DNA of 55,403 nucleotides, taken from contig BLLU01000226.1 in the NCBI GenBank assembly GCA_011959105.1, positions 1 through 55,403 of the forward strand, read 5' to 3'. This DNA is from Lachnospiraceae bacterium (lineage in GTDB: Bacteria > Bacillota > Clostridia > Lachnospirales > Lachnospiraceae). Below are positions 43,141 to 52,163 of the stretch, one piece after another (the first letter of the stretch is position 1; every line of letters begins with the position of its first letter). Below the pieces are notes generated by a model. It ran no database searches, was not told where the DNA came from, and was given only the letters and a program-made list of their open reading frames with translations. A program made the position numbers and the translations under genes.

Positions 43141-43892
43141 AAATATTGGGGATCGATACTTCCGGCCTGGTGGCGAGTGTGGCTCTGGTGGAGGACGATG
43201 TGCTGCGGGCGGAGTTTACCACCAATGACAAAAAGACCCATTCCCAGACATTGCTGCCCATGTTGGAGCAGATACGGGGCATGCTCGGGCTGGAACTGGA
43301 TTCGGTGGACGCCATTGCCATTGCCGCCGGGCCGGGTTCTTTTACCGGGCTTCGGATCGGCTCGGCCACAGCCAAGGGGCTGGGGCTGGCGCTGGGAAAG
43401 CCGTTGGTGGAAGTGCCCACCCTGGAGGGGCTGGCCTATAATCTGTGGGGCACGGATAAGCTGGTTTGTCCTATGATGGATGCCCGCAGGAATCAGGTCT
43501 ATACGGGCTTGTACGAATTTGTGTATCAGGAAAATAAAGGTTCGGGCGATGTCCCGGGCTGTCCCGGATATGAACTGCGTGTGCTGACGGAGCAATGTGC
43601 GGTGGAAGTGTCCGAGATGGTGGAGAAATGCAATCGCCTGGGCAGGGAAGTGGTTTTTCTGGGGGACGGCGTGCCGGTGTATCTGGAACAGATTCGAGAG
43701 GGGATCCGGCTGCCCTACAGCCTGGCTCCCGCGCATCAAAACCGCCAGCGGGCGGGCAGCGTGGCCGCTCTGGGGGCGGTGTATGCCGCCCGGGGAAGGT
43801 TGGTGGGGGCTTCGGATCACCAGCCCATATATCTGCGCAAAAGCCAGGCGGAGAGAGAAAGGGAAGAGGCAGATGGTCATACGGGAACTTAG
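43137..43892 (+). CDS. tsaB: tRNA t6A synthesis scaffold TsaB
   Basis: A 251-aa actin-like ASKHA protein that dimerises with TsaD in the t6A complex. Typical motifs: [10 protein letters not shown] at the start, THSQTLLPML (about 36-45) and AGPGSFTGLRIGSATAKGL (about 65-83). The ATG at 43137 overlaps the tsaE stop. Its end overlaps the rimI start by 20 nt. TsaB lacks the metal site of TsaD and is not catalytic by itself. Confidence 0.95.
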   Translation: MKILGIDTSGLVASVALVEDDVLRAEFTTNDKKTHSQTLLPMLEQIRGMLGLELDSVDAIAIAAGPGSFTGLRIGSATAKGLGLALGKPLVEVPTLEGLAYNLWGTDKLVCPMMDARRNQVYTGLYEFVYQENKGSGDVPGCPGYELRVLTEQCAVEVSEMVEKCNRLGREVVFLGDGVPVYLEQIREGIRLPYSLAPAHQNRQRAGSVAALGAVYAARGRLVGASDHQPIYLRKSQAEREREEADGHTGT

Positions 43893-44316
43893 GCCGGAGG
43901 ATGTGGAGCCCCTCAGTATTATAGAAGCCAAAGCCTTTTCCATGCCCTGGTCGGCGGAAGATTTTGCCGGACTGATCCGGGACCGCAACAGCCTGTATCT
44001 GGTGGCGGAGGTGGACGGCCGGGTGGTGGGAAGCTGCGGCGTCACCAATGTGTCCGGGGACGGGGAGATCGACAATGTGGTGGTGGACGAGGCCTACCGC
44101 AACCGGGGGATTGCCACGGCCATGCTGGAGGAAACCTTGCGGCGGGGATATGCCATGGGGGTGGAGGCTTTTACCCTGGAGGTGCGGGTGAGCAATGCTC
44201 CTGCCATTCATCTTTATGAAAAAGCGGGATTTGTCTCCGAGGGGATACGGCCCCGCTTTTATGAGAAACCTGTGGAGGACGCCCTGATCCTGTGGAAACG
44301 GGATAAAAAGGGATAA
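43873..44316 (+). CDS. rimI: Ribosomal protein S18 alanine N-acetyltransferase RimI
   Basis: A 147-aa GNAT enzyme that acetylates the N-terminal Ala of ribosomal protein S18 (family assignment). Core motifs are IDNVVVDEAYRNRGIATAML (about 68-87), EVRVSNAPAIHLYEKAGF (about 102-119) and the RimI-type ending RPRFYEKPVEDALILWK. The start at 43873 follows GGGAAGAGG within the tsaB end. The tsaE-tsaB-rimI order is a common Firmicutes operon. Confidence 0.93.
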   Translation: MVIRELRPEDVEPLSIIEAKAFSMPWSAEDFAGLIRDRNSLYLVAEVDGRVVGSCGVTNVSGDGEIDNVVVDEAYRNRGIATAMLEETLRRGYAMGVEAFTLEVRVSNAPAIHLYEKAGFVSEGIRPRFYEKPVEDALILWKRDKKG

Positions 44317-44508
44317 ACGAAATCCATCAATTTCCTCGTTTATTCGACATAATCCATGTTACAATGTACGCAAGTGGATCAGCCGGACGCTCCGGGTGAT
44401 ACAGAGCCGCAGTCTGCGGCGTGTTGCCAAGACATTGAGCCGGGCGTGTTTTTTCGGGAATGAAAAACAGACGGACCGTGCCGGGAACAGACGGATGGAG
44501 GATGAAGA

Positions 44509-44733
44509 ATGAAGAGGGACGACAAAATTTTTTGCAATCAATGTGGAAAAGAATTACAGCAGCAGGAGGACATGGTTCGGGAGGGATATTTTTCCGCGGA
44601 CGTGGTTTTCGGCTATTTCAGCAATAAGGATGGCCTGCGCCACCGCTGGGATCTGTGCGAGCATTGCTATGACGCTCTGACGCGCGATTTCCGGATTCCG
44701 GTGGAGGAGAGCGAGGAGAGCGAACTGGTGTAA
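44509..44733 (+). CDS. Small zinc-ribbon-like protein
   Basis: A 74-aa protein that I do not recognise by name. Two CxxC pairs, CNQC (about 9-12, followed by GKEL) and CEHC (about 50-53), suggest one zinc site. Between them lies an aromatic-rich stretch (GYFSADVVFGYFS) and RHRWDLCEHCYDAL. A Glu-rich tail ends the protein. The start follows GGATGGAGG. Upstream, 44390-44430 holds two short perfect hairpins (CCGGA-cgc-TCCGG and CCGCAG-t-CTGCGG) that may structure its leader. Confidence 0.7.
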   Translation: MKRDDKIFCNQCGKELQQQEDMVREGYFSADVVFGYFSNKDGLRHRWDLCEHCYDALTRDFRIPVEESEESELV

Positions 44734-44766
44734 CCCTGTGGGTCATATCGGCGTCTCTGCCTCTTT

Positions 44767-44820
44767 GGCGCAGCCCATGAACCGATGCGGTGGTGTACGC
44801 GACGGTTCATGGGCTGCGCC
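44767..44820. repeat. Perfect 18-bp inverted repeat before rnz
   Basis: GGCGCAGCCCATGAACCG (44767-44784) is exactly complementary to 44803-44820, around an 18-nt loop. No T-run follows. It starts 34 nt after the zinc-ribbon gene and ends 34 nt before the rnz start, so an RNA hairpin there could affect processing or translation. Confidence 0.8.
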
Positions 44821-44854
44821 TGCGCCATCCTGCCAATGCGGACAGGAGGCAGCG

Positions 44855-45763
44855 ATGCTGGATGTGTGTTTGTTGGGGACGGGAGGAATGATGCCCTTGC
44901 CATATCGGTGGCTCACCTCCCTGATGATGCGTTACAATGGGAAAAGTATTCTCATCGACTGCGGAGAGGGTACCCAGGTGGCGCTGAAGGAGAAGGGCTG
45001 GAGTCCCAAGCCCATAGATATTATCTGCTTTACCCATTATCATGCGGACCATATCAGCGGCCTGCCGGGCATGCTGCTGACCATGGGCAATGCGGAACGG
45101 ACGGAGCCTCTGCTGCTCATCGGTCCCAGGGGGCTGCAGAGGATTGTGAGCGCGCTGCGCTGCATTGCCCCGGAACTGCCCTTTGAAATCAGATATGCGG
45201 AGATAACGGAGCCGGAGCAGATATTTTCTTTTGAAGGTTTTCAAATTGAGGCTTTCAAGGTGAATCATAATGTGCTATGCTATGGATATAGCCTGGTGGT
45301 TGAACGCATCGGCAAATTTATGCTGGAGAAGGCCCGGGAACTGGATATTCCTCAGAAATGCTGGAGCCGTCTGCAAAAGGGGGAGACCCAGGAAGTGGAT
45401 GGCCGGGTTTACACGCCTGATATGGTGCTGGGCCCCCCCAGAAAGGGCTTGAAAGTCACTTATTGCACCGACACCAGGCCCACTGAGGGTATTGTGGCTC
45501 ATGCCAGAGGAGCGGATCTTTTTATCTGCGAGGGCATGTACGGAGAGCCGGAAAAGCAGGCCAAGGCCAGGGAAAACAAGCATATGACCATGTACGAAGC
45601 GGCACGCATGGCCAGGGAGGCCCAGGTTCCCGAGTTGTGGCTGACCCATTATAGCCCATCCCTGAACCGTCCGGAGGAATATATGCACGAGGTGCGGAAG
45701 ATTTTCCCCGGCTCCGTGGCTGCCAAAGACGGCAGAAGCGTGGAACTGAATTTCGAGGAGTAG
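44855..45763 (+). CDS. rnz: Ribonuclease Z / MBL-fold hydrolase
   Basis: A 302-aa metallo-beta-lactamase-fold protein of the RNase Z type, which removes 3' trailers from tRNA precursors. The metal motif is THYHADH (His61, His63, Asp65, His66), and LTHYSPSLNRPEEY near the end supplies the last His. The segment VLGPPRKGLKVTYCTDTRP matches RNase Z. The start at 44855 follows AGGAGG. It sits among t6A and tRNA-related genes, consistent with a tRNA maturation role. Confidence 0.9.
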   Translation: MLDVCLLGTGGMMPLPYRWLTSLMMRYNGKSILIDCGEGTQVALKEKGWSPKPIDIICFTHYHADHISGLPGMLLTMGNAERTEPLLLIGPRGLQRIVSALRCIAPELPFEIRYAEITEPEQIFSFEGFQIEAFKVNHNVLCYGYSLVVERIGKFMLEKARELDIPQKCWSRLQKGETQEVDGRVYTPDMVLGPPRKGLKVTYCTDTRPTEGIVAHARGADLFICEGMYGEPEKQAKARENKHMTMYEAARMAREAQVPELWLTHYSPSLNRPEEYMHEVRKIFPGSVAAKDGRSVELNFEE

Positions 45764-45772
45764 GAGCGGCGC

Positions 45773-46381
45773 ATGAAAAAGAAAAAAGTGAAATTTACAA
45801 CCCAGACCGCCATCATCGTGATGGTGCTGATCGTGGCGGTGGTAGGCTACTACTGCTATCTGGTGAACCGTTCGAACCGTTCGGCCCAGGAGAATACTCC
45901 CACCACGGTGGAAAATGTGCTTTTGCGGGACCTGGAGAACAATTATCCGCCCACTCCCAAAGAGGTAATCCGGTATTACAACGATATTGTCAAGTGCTTC
46001 TATAATGAGGGATGCAGCCAGGAGGAACTGCAGGAACTGGCCCGAAAGGCCAGGGGACTGTATGATCAGGAACTGCTGGACCATAATGAGTGGGATACCT
46101 ATATCTTCAATCTGGAGGCGGAGATACAGGACTTTAAGAACAACAACCGCAAGATTTCCAATATCTCTCTGGCCGCCAGCACGGATGTGGATGAGTTTAC
46201 TCAGGACGGGTTCAGGTTTGCCAAGATCCGATGCGGCTATAATATCCTGCAGGGACGGAAAAGTTCCTCCACCGTGCAGGTGTATCTGCTGCGCAGGGAC
46301 GGAGACGGCCACTGGAAAATCTACGGTTGGGACCTGGCGGAGAACCTGGACGGGGGCAAACAGCCGGAGGGAGAGGATTGA
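45773..46381 (+). CDS. Membrane-anchored extracytoplasmic protein of unknown function (DUF6715-like)
   Basis: A 202-aa protein. The positively charged start (MKKKKVKF) and one membrane helix (about 12-32) indicate a signal anchor, with residues 33-202 outside the cell. That domain is rich in helices ([20 protein letters not shown], about 51-70) and ends in beta-like segments ([23 protein letters not shown]). It resembles Lachnospiraceae proteins grouped as DUF6715; I am not certain. It lies 10 nt after rnz and 6 nt before tsaD, so all three are probably co-transcribed. Confidence 0.75.
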   Translation: MKKKKVKFTTQTAIIVMVLIVAVVGYYCYLVNRSNRSAQENTPTTVENVLLRDLENNYPPTPKEVIRYYNDIVKCFYNEGCSQEELQELARKARGLYDQELLDHNEWDTYIFNLEAEIQDFKNNNRKISNISLAASTDVDEFTQDGFRFAKIRCGYNILQGRKSSSTVQVYLLRRDGDGHWKIYGWDLAENLDGGKQPEGED

Positions 46382-46386
46382 GCGGA

Positions 46387-47454
46387 ATGTCAGAGGAAAA
46401 GGACATCTACATATTAGCCATCGAGACCTCCTGCGACGAGACGGCGGCCTCGGTGGTGAAAAACGGCAGGGAAGTGTTATCCAATGTGATTTTCACACAG
46501 ATAGCACTTCATACTTTGTATGGGGGCGTGGTGCCGGAGATAGCCTCCCGTAAGCATATTGAGAAAATCAACCAGGTTATAGAGGCAGCGCTGGAGGAGG
46601 CGGGGAAGGAACTCGGTGAGATGGACGCCGTGGCTGTGACCTATGGGCCCGGCCTGGTGGGGGCTCTGCTGGTGGGCCTGTCGGCGGCCAAGGCTGTGAG
46701 CTTTGCCGCGGGGATTCCCCTGGTGGGCGTGCATCATATTGAGGGGCATATCAGCGCCAACTATATCGAACACCCGGATCTGGAGCCCCCCTATGTGTGC
46801 CTGGTGGTATCCGGCGGACACTCCCATCTGACGGTGGTGAAAGAGTACGGTGCATATGAGGTAATCGGACAGACCCGGGATGACGCGGCGGGGGAGGCTT
46901 TTGACAAGGTGGCCCGGGCCATCGGCCTGGGTTACCCCGGCGGGCCCAAGATCGACAGACTTTCCCGGGAGGGCAATCCGGACGCCATCTGTTTTCCCCG
47001 GGCGAAGCTGGCGGACAATGCCTACGACTTCAGCTTCAGCGGTCTCAAGTCGGCAGTGCTGAATTATCTGAACGGCTGCCGGATGAAGGGAGAGGAAATC
47101 TGTCAGGCGGATGTGGCCGCCTCCTTCCAAAAGGCGGTGATCGAGGTGCTGGTGGAGCATTCCATGCATGCGGTGCGGGAATACGGCTATGACCGGTTTG
47201 CCATCGCAGGGGGCGTGGCCTCCAATTCTTCCCTGCGGGAAGCCATGGCCCGGGCCTGTTCGGAAAACGGAATCCGATTCTACCATCCCAGTCCCATATA
47301 CTGTACGGATAATGCGGCCATGATCGGCGTGGCCGGATATTATGAGTACCGAAAGGGCGTGCGCAGCGGCCTGGACCTGAATGCGGTGCCTAACCTGAAA
47401 TTGGGGGACAGGACACATGTCTGCTGCCCGGAGCCGGGCGACAGTCCGCTTTAA
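46387..47454 (+). CDS. tsaD: tRNA threonylcarbamoyltransferase TsaD
   Basis: A 355-aa catalytic subunit of t6A37 synthesis; it transfers threonylcarbamoyl to tRNA. It opens with the family motif [14 protein letters not shown] (11-24). The metal-binding HxxxH is His117-His121 in HHIEGHIS, with Asp near the C-terminus in [10 protein letters not shown]. The ATG at 46387 lies 6 nt after the preceding stop. Together with tsaE and tsaB, 2.5 kb upstream, the whole core pathway except TsaC is in this window. Confidence 0.97.
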   Translation: MSEEKDIYILAIETSCDETAASVVKNGREVLSNVIFTQIALHTLYGGVVPEIASRKHIEKINQVIEAALEEAGKELGEMDAVAVTYGPGLVGALLVGLSAAKAVSFAAGIPLVGVHHIEGHISANYIEHPDLEPPYVCLVVSGGHSHLTVVKEYGAYEVIGQTRDDAAGEAFDKVARAIGLGYPGGPKIDRLSREGNPDAICFPRAKLADNAYDFSFSGLKSAVLNYLNGCRMKGEEICQADVAASFQKAVIEVLVEHSMHAVREYGYDRFAIAGGVASNSSLREAMARACSENGIRFYHPSPIYCTDNAAMIGVAGYYEYRKGVRSGLDLNAVPNLKLGDRTHVCCPEPGDSPL

Positions 47455-47460
47455 AGAAGG

Positions 47461-47488
47461 GAGTCCGGCTTAGGCCGGCTTTCTTTTT
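47461..47488 (+). terminator. Probable terminator after tsaD
   Basis: CCGGC (47465-47469) pairs with GCCGG (47474-47478), extended by an imperfect outer stem, then TTTCTTTTT. Confidence 0.6.
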
Positions 47489-47530
47489 GGGAAAGAATGT
47501 CGGACTTCTGTTTCGAGGAGGAGGTGCTTT

Positions 47531-48271
47531 ATGAGGAAAAAGAGATGCACCGCAGTGGTGCTGGCGGCGGGCAGCGGCAGCAGAATGGGCAGCAGCGTGC
47601 CCAAGCAGTTCCTGGAACTGGGAGGCAGGCCCCTGATCTGTCATGCCCTGGAAGCGGTACAGCGCTCGGCTATCCTGGACGATTGTATCCTGGTGACGGG
47701 GGCTGCCGATATTCCCTATATGCGGCGTGAGATCGTAGAAAAGTACGGCTTTTCCAAGGTGGAGGTGATCACGGCGGGGGGCGGGGAGCGCTACGAGTCC
47801 GTGGCCCATGCTCTGGCTGCGTTGGAGAACGGGGAAATGCGTATGCCCAATCAGGACGGCTATGTGTTTATCCATGACGGGGCCAGGCCTTTTCTCACGG
47901 AAAAACTGTTGGAGGATACCTATGCCGCGGCCTATGCCTACAGCGCCTGTGTGGCAGCGGTGCCTTCCAAGGATACGGTAAAGCTGGCGGACGGAGAGGG
48001 CTATGCCGCCCAGACCCCCAATCGGGACAGCGTCTGGATGGTGCAGACGCCCCAGGTGTTTGAAACGCCTCTGATCTGCGAGGCTTATCGCAGACTCATG
48101 GCGCAGCTTCCTCTGCTGCGGCAGCAGGGCATACAGATCACGGATGACGCCATGGTGTTGGAAACCATGCTCCGCCGCCGGGTGAAGCTGGTGCCGTCCT
48201 CCTATGGCAATATCAAAGTGACTACGCCGGAGGATATGGGGATTGCGGAGGTTCTGCTCAGGGGCGGATGA
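47531..48271 (+). CDS. ispD: 2-C-methyl-D-erythritol 4-phosphate cytidylyltransferase
   Basis: A 246-aa enzyme of the non-mevalonate isoprenoid pathway; it forms CDP-methylerythritol. The nucleotide-binding start AVVLAAGSGSRMGSSVPKQF (about 9-28) and the second motif VFIHDGARPFLT (about 111-122) are typical. AVPSKDTVK and WMVQTPQVF follow. The paralogue TarI (ribitol-5-phosphate cytidylyltransferase) shares these motifs, but no teichoic acid genes are nearby. The start follows CGAGGAGG. Confidence 0.88.
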   Translation: MRKKRCTAVVLAAGSGSRMGSSVPKQFLELGGRPLICHALEAVQRSAILDDCILVTGAADIPYMRREIVEKYGFSKVEVITAGGGERYESVAHALAALENGEMRMPNQDGYVFIHDGARPFLTEKLLEDTYAAAYAYSACVAAVPSKDTVKLADGEGYAAQTPNRDSVWMVQTPQVFETPLICEAYRRLMAQLPLLRQQGIQITDDAMVLETMLRRRVKLVPSSYGNIKVTTPEDMGIAEVLLRGG

Positions 48272-48305
48272 ATTTCAGCCGCCCCGGGATCGGGATTCTC
48301 CTTTT

Positions 48306-49811
48306 TCAGGCAAATGTTCCATACAGATGTCCGCTGTACTCTCCAAACAGGGATTCCTCCTGTTTCTTCATATAGATTGTCACATCTTCTTCCCCAAAAT
48401 AGAATTGAAAATGAATGCTGCCCACACTGGTGTCCAGCAGATGGGTGCGGATATAGAAGCTGCGTTCCTCCAGCCACATGCCGCTGGAGGCGCAGAACAT
48501 ACCGCAGATCGGAAAGCGGTCCGGAATTACCTTGTGAAGTCCGAAGGACAGACGGCAGGGGATTCCCTTCAGAGTATAGTGCAGCACGCCGGTATCCGGA
48601 GACAAATCCAGAGAAACCTGAGAAAAGGCTTCGCTCCCCCGGATCTGATAGACCTTTCCCCGAATCCGTAAACCGTCCGTGCAGGGATCCAGAAAAGACA
48701 TGGGCCGGGGGATGCCTTCGGAAGAGGGCCGGGCATCCCGCAGGCCAGGGGCACAAGCCCGGGCATAGACGCCGGACAAAGGTTCCAGACATAAGTTGGC
48801 GACTGCCTGCTGCAGGGCAATTTTGCTTTCGGCGGCAGGGGGCGAGGGGCGCTTCAGTTCGGGCAGCAGGATTTGATGCAGGGCATCATAGAGCAGCTGG
48901 TTGCCGCCGTTCATTCCCTGGGTGTCCGCGGTGGTCACCACCAACAGTCCATGAGCGGGATAGCAGAGGATCAGCTGTCCTCCCATACCATAGCAGATTC
49001 GGGCGTCATATTCCCCCTGCCAGAAAGAATAGCCATAGCCCTGACATTCCCCGGTGATGGGGCCGGTGACGGCGGTGGCACTGTGCCAGGCCAGGGCCTG
49101 GGCAATCAGATCCCTGCGCAGCAGCTGTCTGCCGTTCCAGCAGCCCTCCTGCATCAGAAATCTGCCCAGCAGCACCAGATCTTCAGCCGTGGCCATGAGG
49201 CCGCTGCCGCCCAGGGAGTGGCCGAAAGGATCGGTAAGCATGTAGGATTCCCTGCTCCATCCCATTTCCTCCAGCATCACCTCCCTCAGATAATCCAGCA
49301 GAGGCTGTCCGGTGCATTTTTCCACCAGGGCGCAGAGGGTGTGGGAGGCGCTGGTGTCATAATGGAACACCGTACCCGGCCTGTGGGTGGGAACCACAGT
49401 GAAAAAACTCTCCACCCAGTCTCTGGTCATGTCAAATTTATAGGTGGTGGAAGCGTGGCAGCTTCGCATCATCAGCATATGCCGCAGAGTGGTCTGCCGG
49501 ATCCAGGGATGGGTACTTTCATTTGTGTATTCCGGGAAATACCGGCAGATGGGATCGTCCAGAGACAACGCGTCTGTCTCGCAGAGTTTCAGCACGGCCA
49601 GGGCCGTCAGATTTTTGCTGACTGAAAACATGCGGTGAAGCTGTCCTTTTTGGCAAGGGGCGTAGTAGGCTTCCAGCTGGGGCCTGTCATGCAGCAGGAT
49701 GTGGAGGCTGTGCAGAGGGATATGAGTCTGCTGCAGCCGGTTCAACAATCGGAGCAGGACATCCGAAGATATCTCCTCTCCGGGAGGCGGGCAGGGGCTC
49801 ACATTAGGCAT
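48306..49811 (-). CDS. Serine hydrolase, beta-lactamase / class C family
   Basis: A 501-aa penicillin-binding-protein-like esterase or peptidase. SxxK is in MFSVSKNLTA (about 79-88). The second motif reads YDT in FHYDTSASHTLCALVEKCTG, where YxN is usual. A C-terminal beta-rich domain (about 350-501) follows the catalytic part. No signal peptide is seen, so it is probably cytoplasmic. The ATG at 49811, with GGTGA 5 nt upstream, is preferred: an ATG at 49862 lies within the promoter -10 and cannot be the start. It converges with ispD. Confidence 0.85.
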   Translation of the reverse strand: MPNVSPCPPPGEEISSDVLLRLLNRLQQTHIPLHSLHILLHDRPQLEAYYAPCQKGQLHRMFSVSKNLTALAVLKLCETDALSLDDPICRYFPEYTNESTHPWIRQTTLRHMLMMRSCHASTTYKFDMTRDWVESFFTVVPTHRPGTVFHYDTSASHTLCALVEKCTGQPLLDYLREVMLEEMGWSRESYMLTDPFGHSLGGSGLMATAEDLVLLGRFLMQEGCWNGRQLLRRDLIAQALAWHSATAVTGPITGECQGYGYSFWQGEYDARICYGMGGQLILCYPAHGLLVVTTADTQGMNGGNQLLYDALHQILLPELKRPSPPAAESKIALQQAVANLCLEPLSGVYARACAPGLRDARPSSEGIPRPMSFLDPCTDGLRIRGKVYQIRGSEAFSQVSLDLSPDTGVLHYTLKGIPCRLSFGLHKVIPDRFPICGMFCASSGMWLEERSFYIRTHLLDTSVGSIHFQFYFGEEDVTIYMKKQEESLFGEYSGHLYGTFA

Positions 49812-49860
49812 ATCGTTCACCATACCTTTCTTTGGGTCTTTATATTCGTTTGTTTTTCCC

Positions 49861-49890
49861 ATTGTAGCATGAGAAGCGATGCCTTTTCAA
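49861..49890 (-). promoter_or_regulatory. Promoter of the serine hydrolase gene
   Basis: On the minus strand: TTGAAA (49885-49890), 18-bp spacer, TACAAT (49861-49866). Confidence 0.65.
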
Positions 49891-49998
49891 GCCTGGGCCG
49901 CAATAACATGTTTTGTGACTCTTCCATGCTGGATGAAAGTTTTCTGAAACAAATTGAAAGCGATTACATAAAATGAGAGAATTTTCTCTGAAAGAAAG

Positions 49999-50013
49999 GT
50001 AAAAGCGCTTACA
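49999..50013. promoter_or_regulatory. cre/LacI-type operator 1
   Basis: GTAAAAGCGCTTACA, centred on GCGC at 50005-50008. It matches the catabolite-responsive or LacI-family pattern TGWAANCGNTNWCA on the minus strand. Confidence 0.65.
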
Positions 50014-50199
50014 AAGCAAAAATCAGAAAATAACGGTAAATAATAGCAAACAAATATAGTCAATGATAAACAGTGAAAAAAATGTGAAAACATCAGGTAT
50101 TTTGTGGATGAAATAGAATTCCCCAACTCAATCGGAAGAAAAGGGAAGCAAATAGAAAGTTCCAAATATGCTTGCTGTCGACTTCCATATATCCCAAAA

Positions 50200-50213
50200 T
50201 GAAAGCGCTTACG
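50200..50213. promoter_or_regulatory. cre/LacI-type operator 2
   Basis: TGAAAGCGCTTACG, centred on GCGC at 50205-50208, exactly 200 bp from operator 1 (about 19 helical turns). It is 95 bp upstream of the -35 of the solute-binding protein gene. The surrounding 49,891-50,300 region is AT-rich and has no gene. Confidence 0.65.
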
Positions 50214-50307
50214 TAACCCAATGGGTGAATAATGCACATAATACAGCATAAAAAAACAGCAAAACTAACAAAATAAAGCAAAAAATCAATGTTTTTAGAA
50301 AATTTAC

Positions 50308-50336
50308 TTGTTAATGTGCCCAACATGTGTTACTAT
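50308..50336 (+). promoter_or_regulatory. Promoter of the carbohydrate ABC importer operon
   Basis: TTGTTA (50308-50313), 17-bp spacer, TACTAT (50331-50336). It lies 85 nt before the start codon. Confidence 0.6.
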
Positions 50337-50420
50337 ATACCTACCGTCAGAGATAAATCGGACGGCAGAACAGGTCAAAACCTGTAAACACTTACATTTT
50401 TAGGAGGAGGATGTATTACT

Positions 50421-52049
50421 ATGAAAAAAGCAAGTAAGTTTGTAGCGTCTCTTCTGGCAGGCAGCATGGTGATGTCCATGGCGGCTTGCGGAAATGACGC
50501 CGGCAATCAGAACGAGAGCAGCACGCCTCAGTCCGGCGTGGAGTCCACAACTCCGGCCGCAGGCGGCGAGGAGTCTACCCCCGCTTCCGACAGCACCGAG
50601 CCTGAAGCGCCCGTCGACGAAGTGGCGAAGCCTGACAAGATCAAGGTTATGATCGACGGTACCGTTCCCACCCAGGAGAACTACGGTGATGATTTCTGGA
50701 AGAAGTACACCGAGTTGACCGGTATCGAAGTAGAAGTGATTCAGCCCGACCATGACGCTTATTACGATGTGGTAGGCCAGACTTTCGCAGGCAGGGATTG
50801 GCCGGATGTTATCATTCTGTCATCCACTTACTACACCGGATATGCTTCCGAGGGCGCACTGTGGGATATGACCGACGCATATGCTTCTTCTGACCTGAAG
50901 ACCCGTCATGACGCCAAGGCCGGCAGCGATACCGTTGTGGACAGCCTGAGAATCAACGGCTCCCTGTACGGTATGCCCGCGACCCACGGCAACGGCTGCG
51001 TTACCTATGTAAAGCAGGCATGGCTGGACAACTGCGGTATCACTTCCGTTCCCACCAATTATGAAGAGTATGTGGCCATGCTGGATGCGTTCACCAACGG
51101 CGATCCCGATGGTGACGGCGTAAACGGCAATACCTTCGCCGTGGCGGCGGCAGGCTTCATCGGCAACGAGGCGCCTTACACCAACTACCTGGCCGAGTTC
51201 TATCAGGACGCTTATCCTTCCTTTATGCAGGATGCCAGCGGCAACTGGGTAGACGGCTTTGAGACCGACGCCATGAAGGCGGCTCTGGGCAGACTGTCTG
51301 ACGCTTATGCCAAGGGTTATATTGACCCCACCACTTTGACCAATGGTACCGGCGACTGCCGCAACAAGTTCTACAGCGATGAGTTCGGCGTGTTCACCTA
51401 CTGGGCCGGCACATGGGCCAACAACCTGAAGACCAATCTGGAAGCCAACGAGTTGTCCGGCGATCTGGTTGCCCTGCCTCCCATTGCTGAGGTTGGCGCT
51501 TATGTAGACCGTATCACCCCCGCATGGTGCATCACTTCTACCTGTGAGAATCCCGAGGGCGTGTTCAAGTATTTCATCGAGGCAATGCAGGACGGCGGCG
51601 ATGTACAGTTCCTGTTCACCTATGGCGTAGAGGGCAAGCACTGGTCCAGAGCGGCAGAGACTCTGTGGGCTGACACCGAAAAGGCTAAGACCTATGAGGA
51701 AGGCCAGTTCCACTTCCTGCCCAACGCTGAGAAGCCGGAGACCGCTTATACCAAGGCTCACATTGATCCCATGCTGGCTCTGGTTGATCTGGAAGCACCT
51801 GAGAACAGTGTAACCGAGACCGCTCTGGCGTCTCAGGAGTTGTTCAATTCCAACTGTAAGCCTGCTTTCATCGTTCCTTCTACCGATGAGATGAGCATGT
51901 ACAACGGTGATCTGACCACCCTGAAGAACGAGCTGATCGCCAAAGTGACCATGGGCGAGATGACCATTGAAGACGCTTACGCAAAGTATGAGGCTGACGG
52001 CGGCGCTGAGTGGTCCAAGAGCATTGTGGATTCCCTGAACGCTCAGTAA
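50421..52049 (+). CDS. Extracellular solute-binding lipoprotein, carbohydrate ABC importer
   Basis: A 542-aa family-1 solute-binding protein. The lipoprotein signal ends in SMAAC, with the lipidated Cys at 23. A Ser/Thr/Glu/Pro-rich linker (about 24-72) precedes the binding domain (DKIKVMIDGTVPTQENYG ...). It captures a sugar outside the cell and delivers it to the two permeases that follow. The large size and the LplB/YtcP-type partners suggest an oligosaccharide, and the downstream acetylesterase points to pectic fragments. Uniform codon use and the AGGAGGAGG ribosome binding site suggest high expression. Two cre/LacI-like sites lie upstream. No ATPase gene is present, so a shared MsmX-like ATPase is likely. 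Confidence 0.93.
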   Translation: MKKASKFVASLLAGSMVMSMAACGNDAGNQNESSTPQSGVESTTPAAGGEESTPASDSTEPEAPVDEVAKPDKIKVMIDGTVPTQENYGDDFWKKYTELTGIEVEVIQPDHDAYYDVVGQTFAGRDWPDVIILSSTYYTGYASEGALWDMTDAYASSDLKTRHDAKAGSDTVVDSLRINGSLYGMPATHGNGCVTYVKQAWLDNCGITSVPTNYEEYVAMLDAFTNGDPDGDGVNGNTFAVAAAGFIGNEAPYTNYLAEFYQDAYPSFMQDASGNWVDGFETDAMKAALGRLSDAYAKGYIDPTTLTNGTGDCRNKFYSDEFGVFTYWAGTWANNLKTNLEANELSGDLVALPPIAEVGAYVDRITPAWCITSTCENPEGVFKYFIEAMQDGGDVQFLFTYGVEGKHWSRAAETLWADTEKAKTYEEGQFHFLPNAEKPETAYTKAHIDPMLALVDLEAPENSVTETALASQELFNSNCKPAFIVPSTDEMSMYNGDLTTLKNELIAKVTMGEMTIEDAYAKYEADGGAEWSKSIVDSLNAQ

Positions 52050-52163
52050 GCCGGCAATATGGACGGTTAGCAAAAAAAAGAATTGTGGAGCTGTGGAGCA
52101 ATCCATGGCTCCGCATATTCATGAATGTATGGGTGATTATATTTGGAAAGAGGAAGAGCGGAT

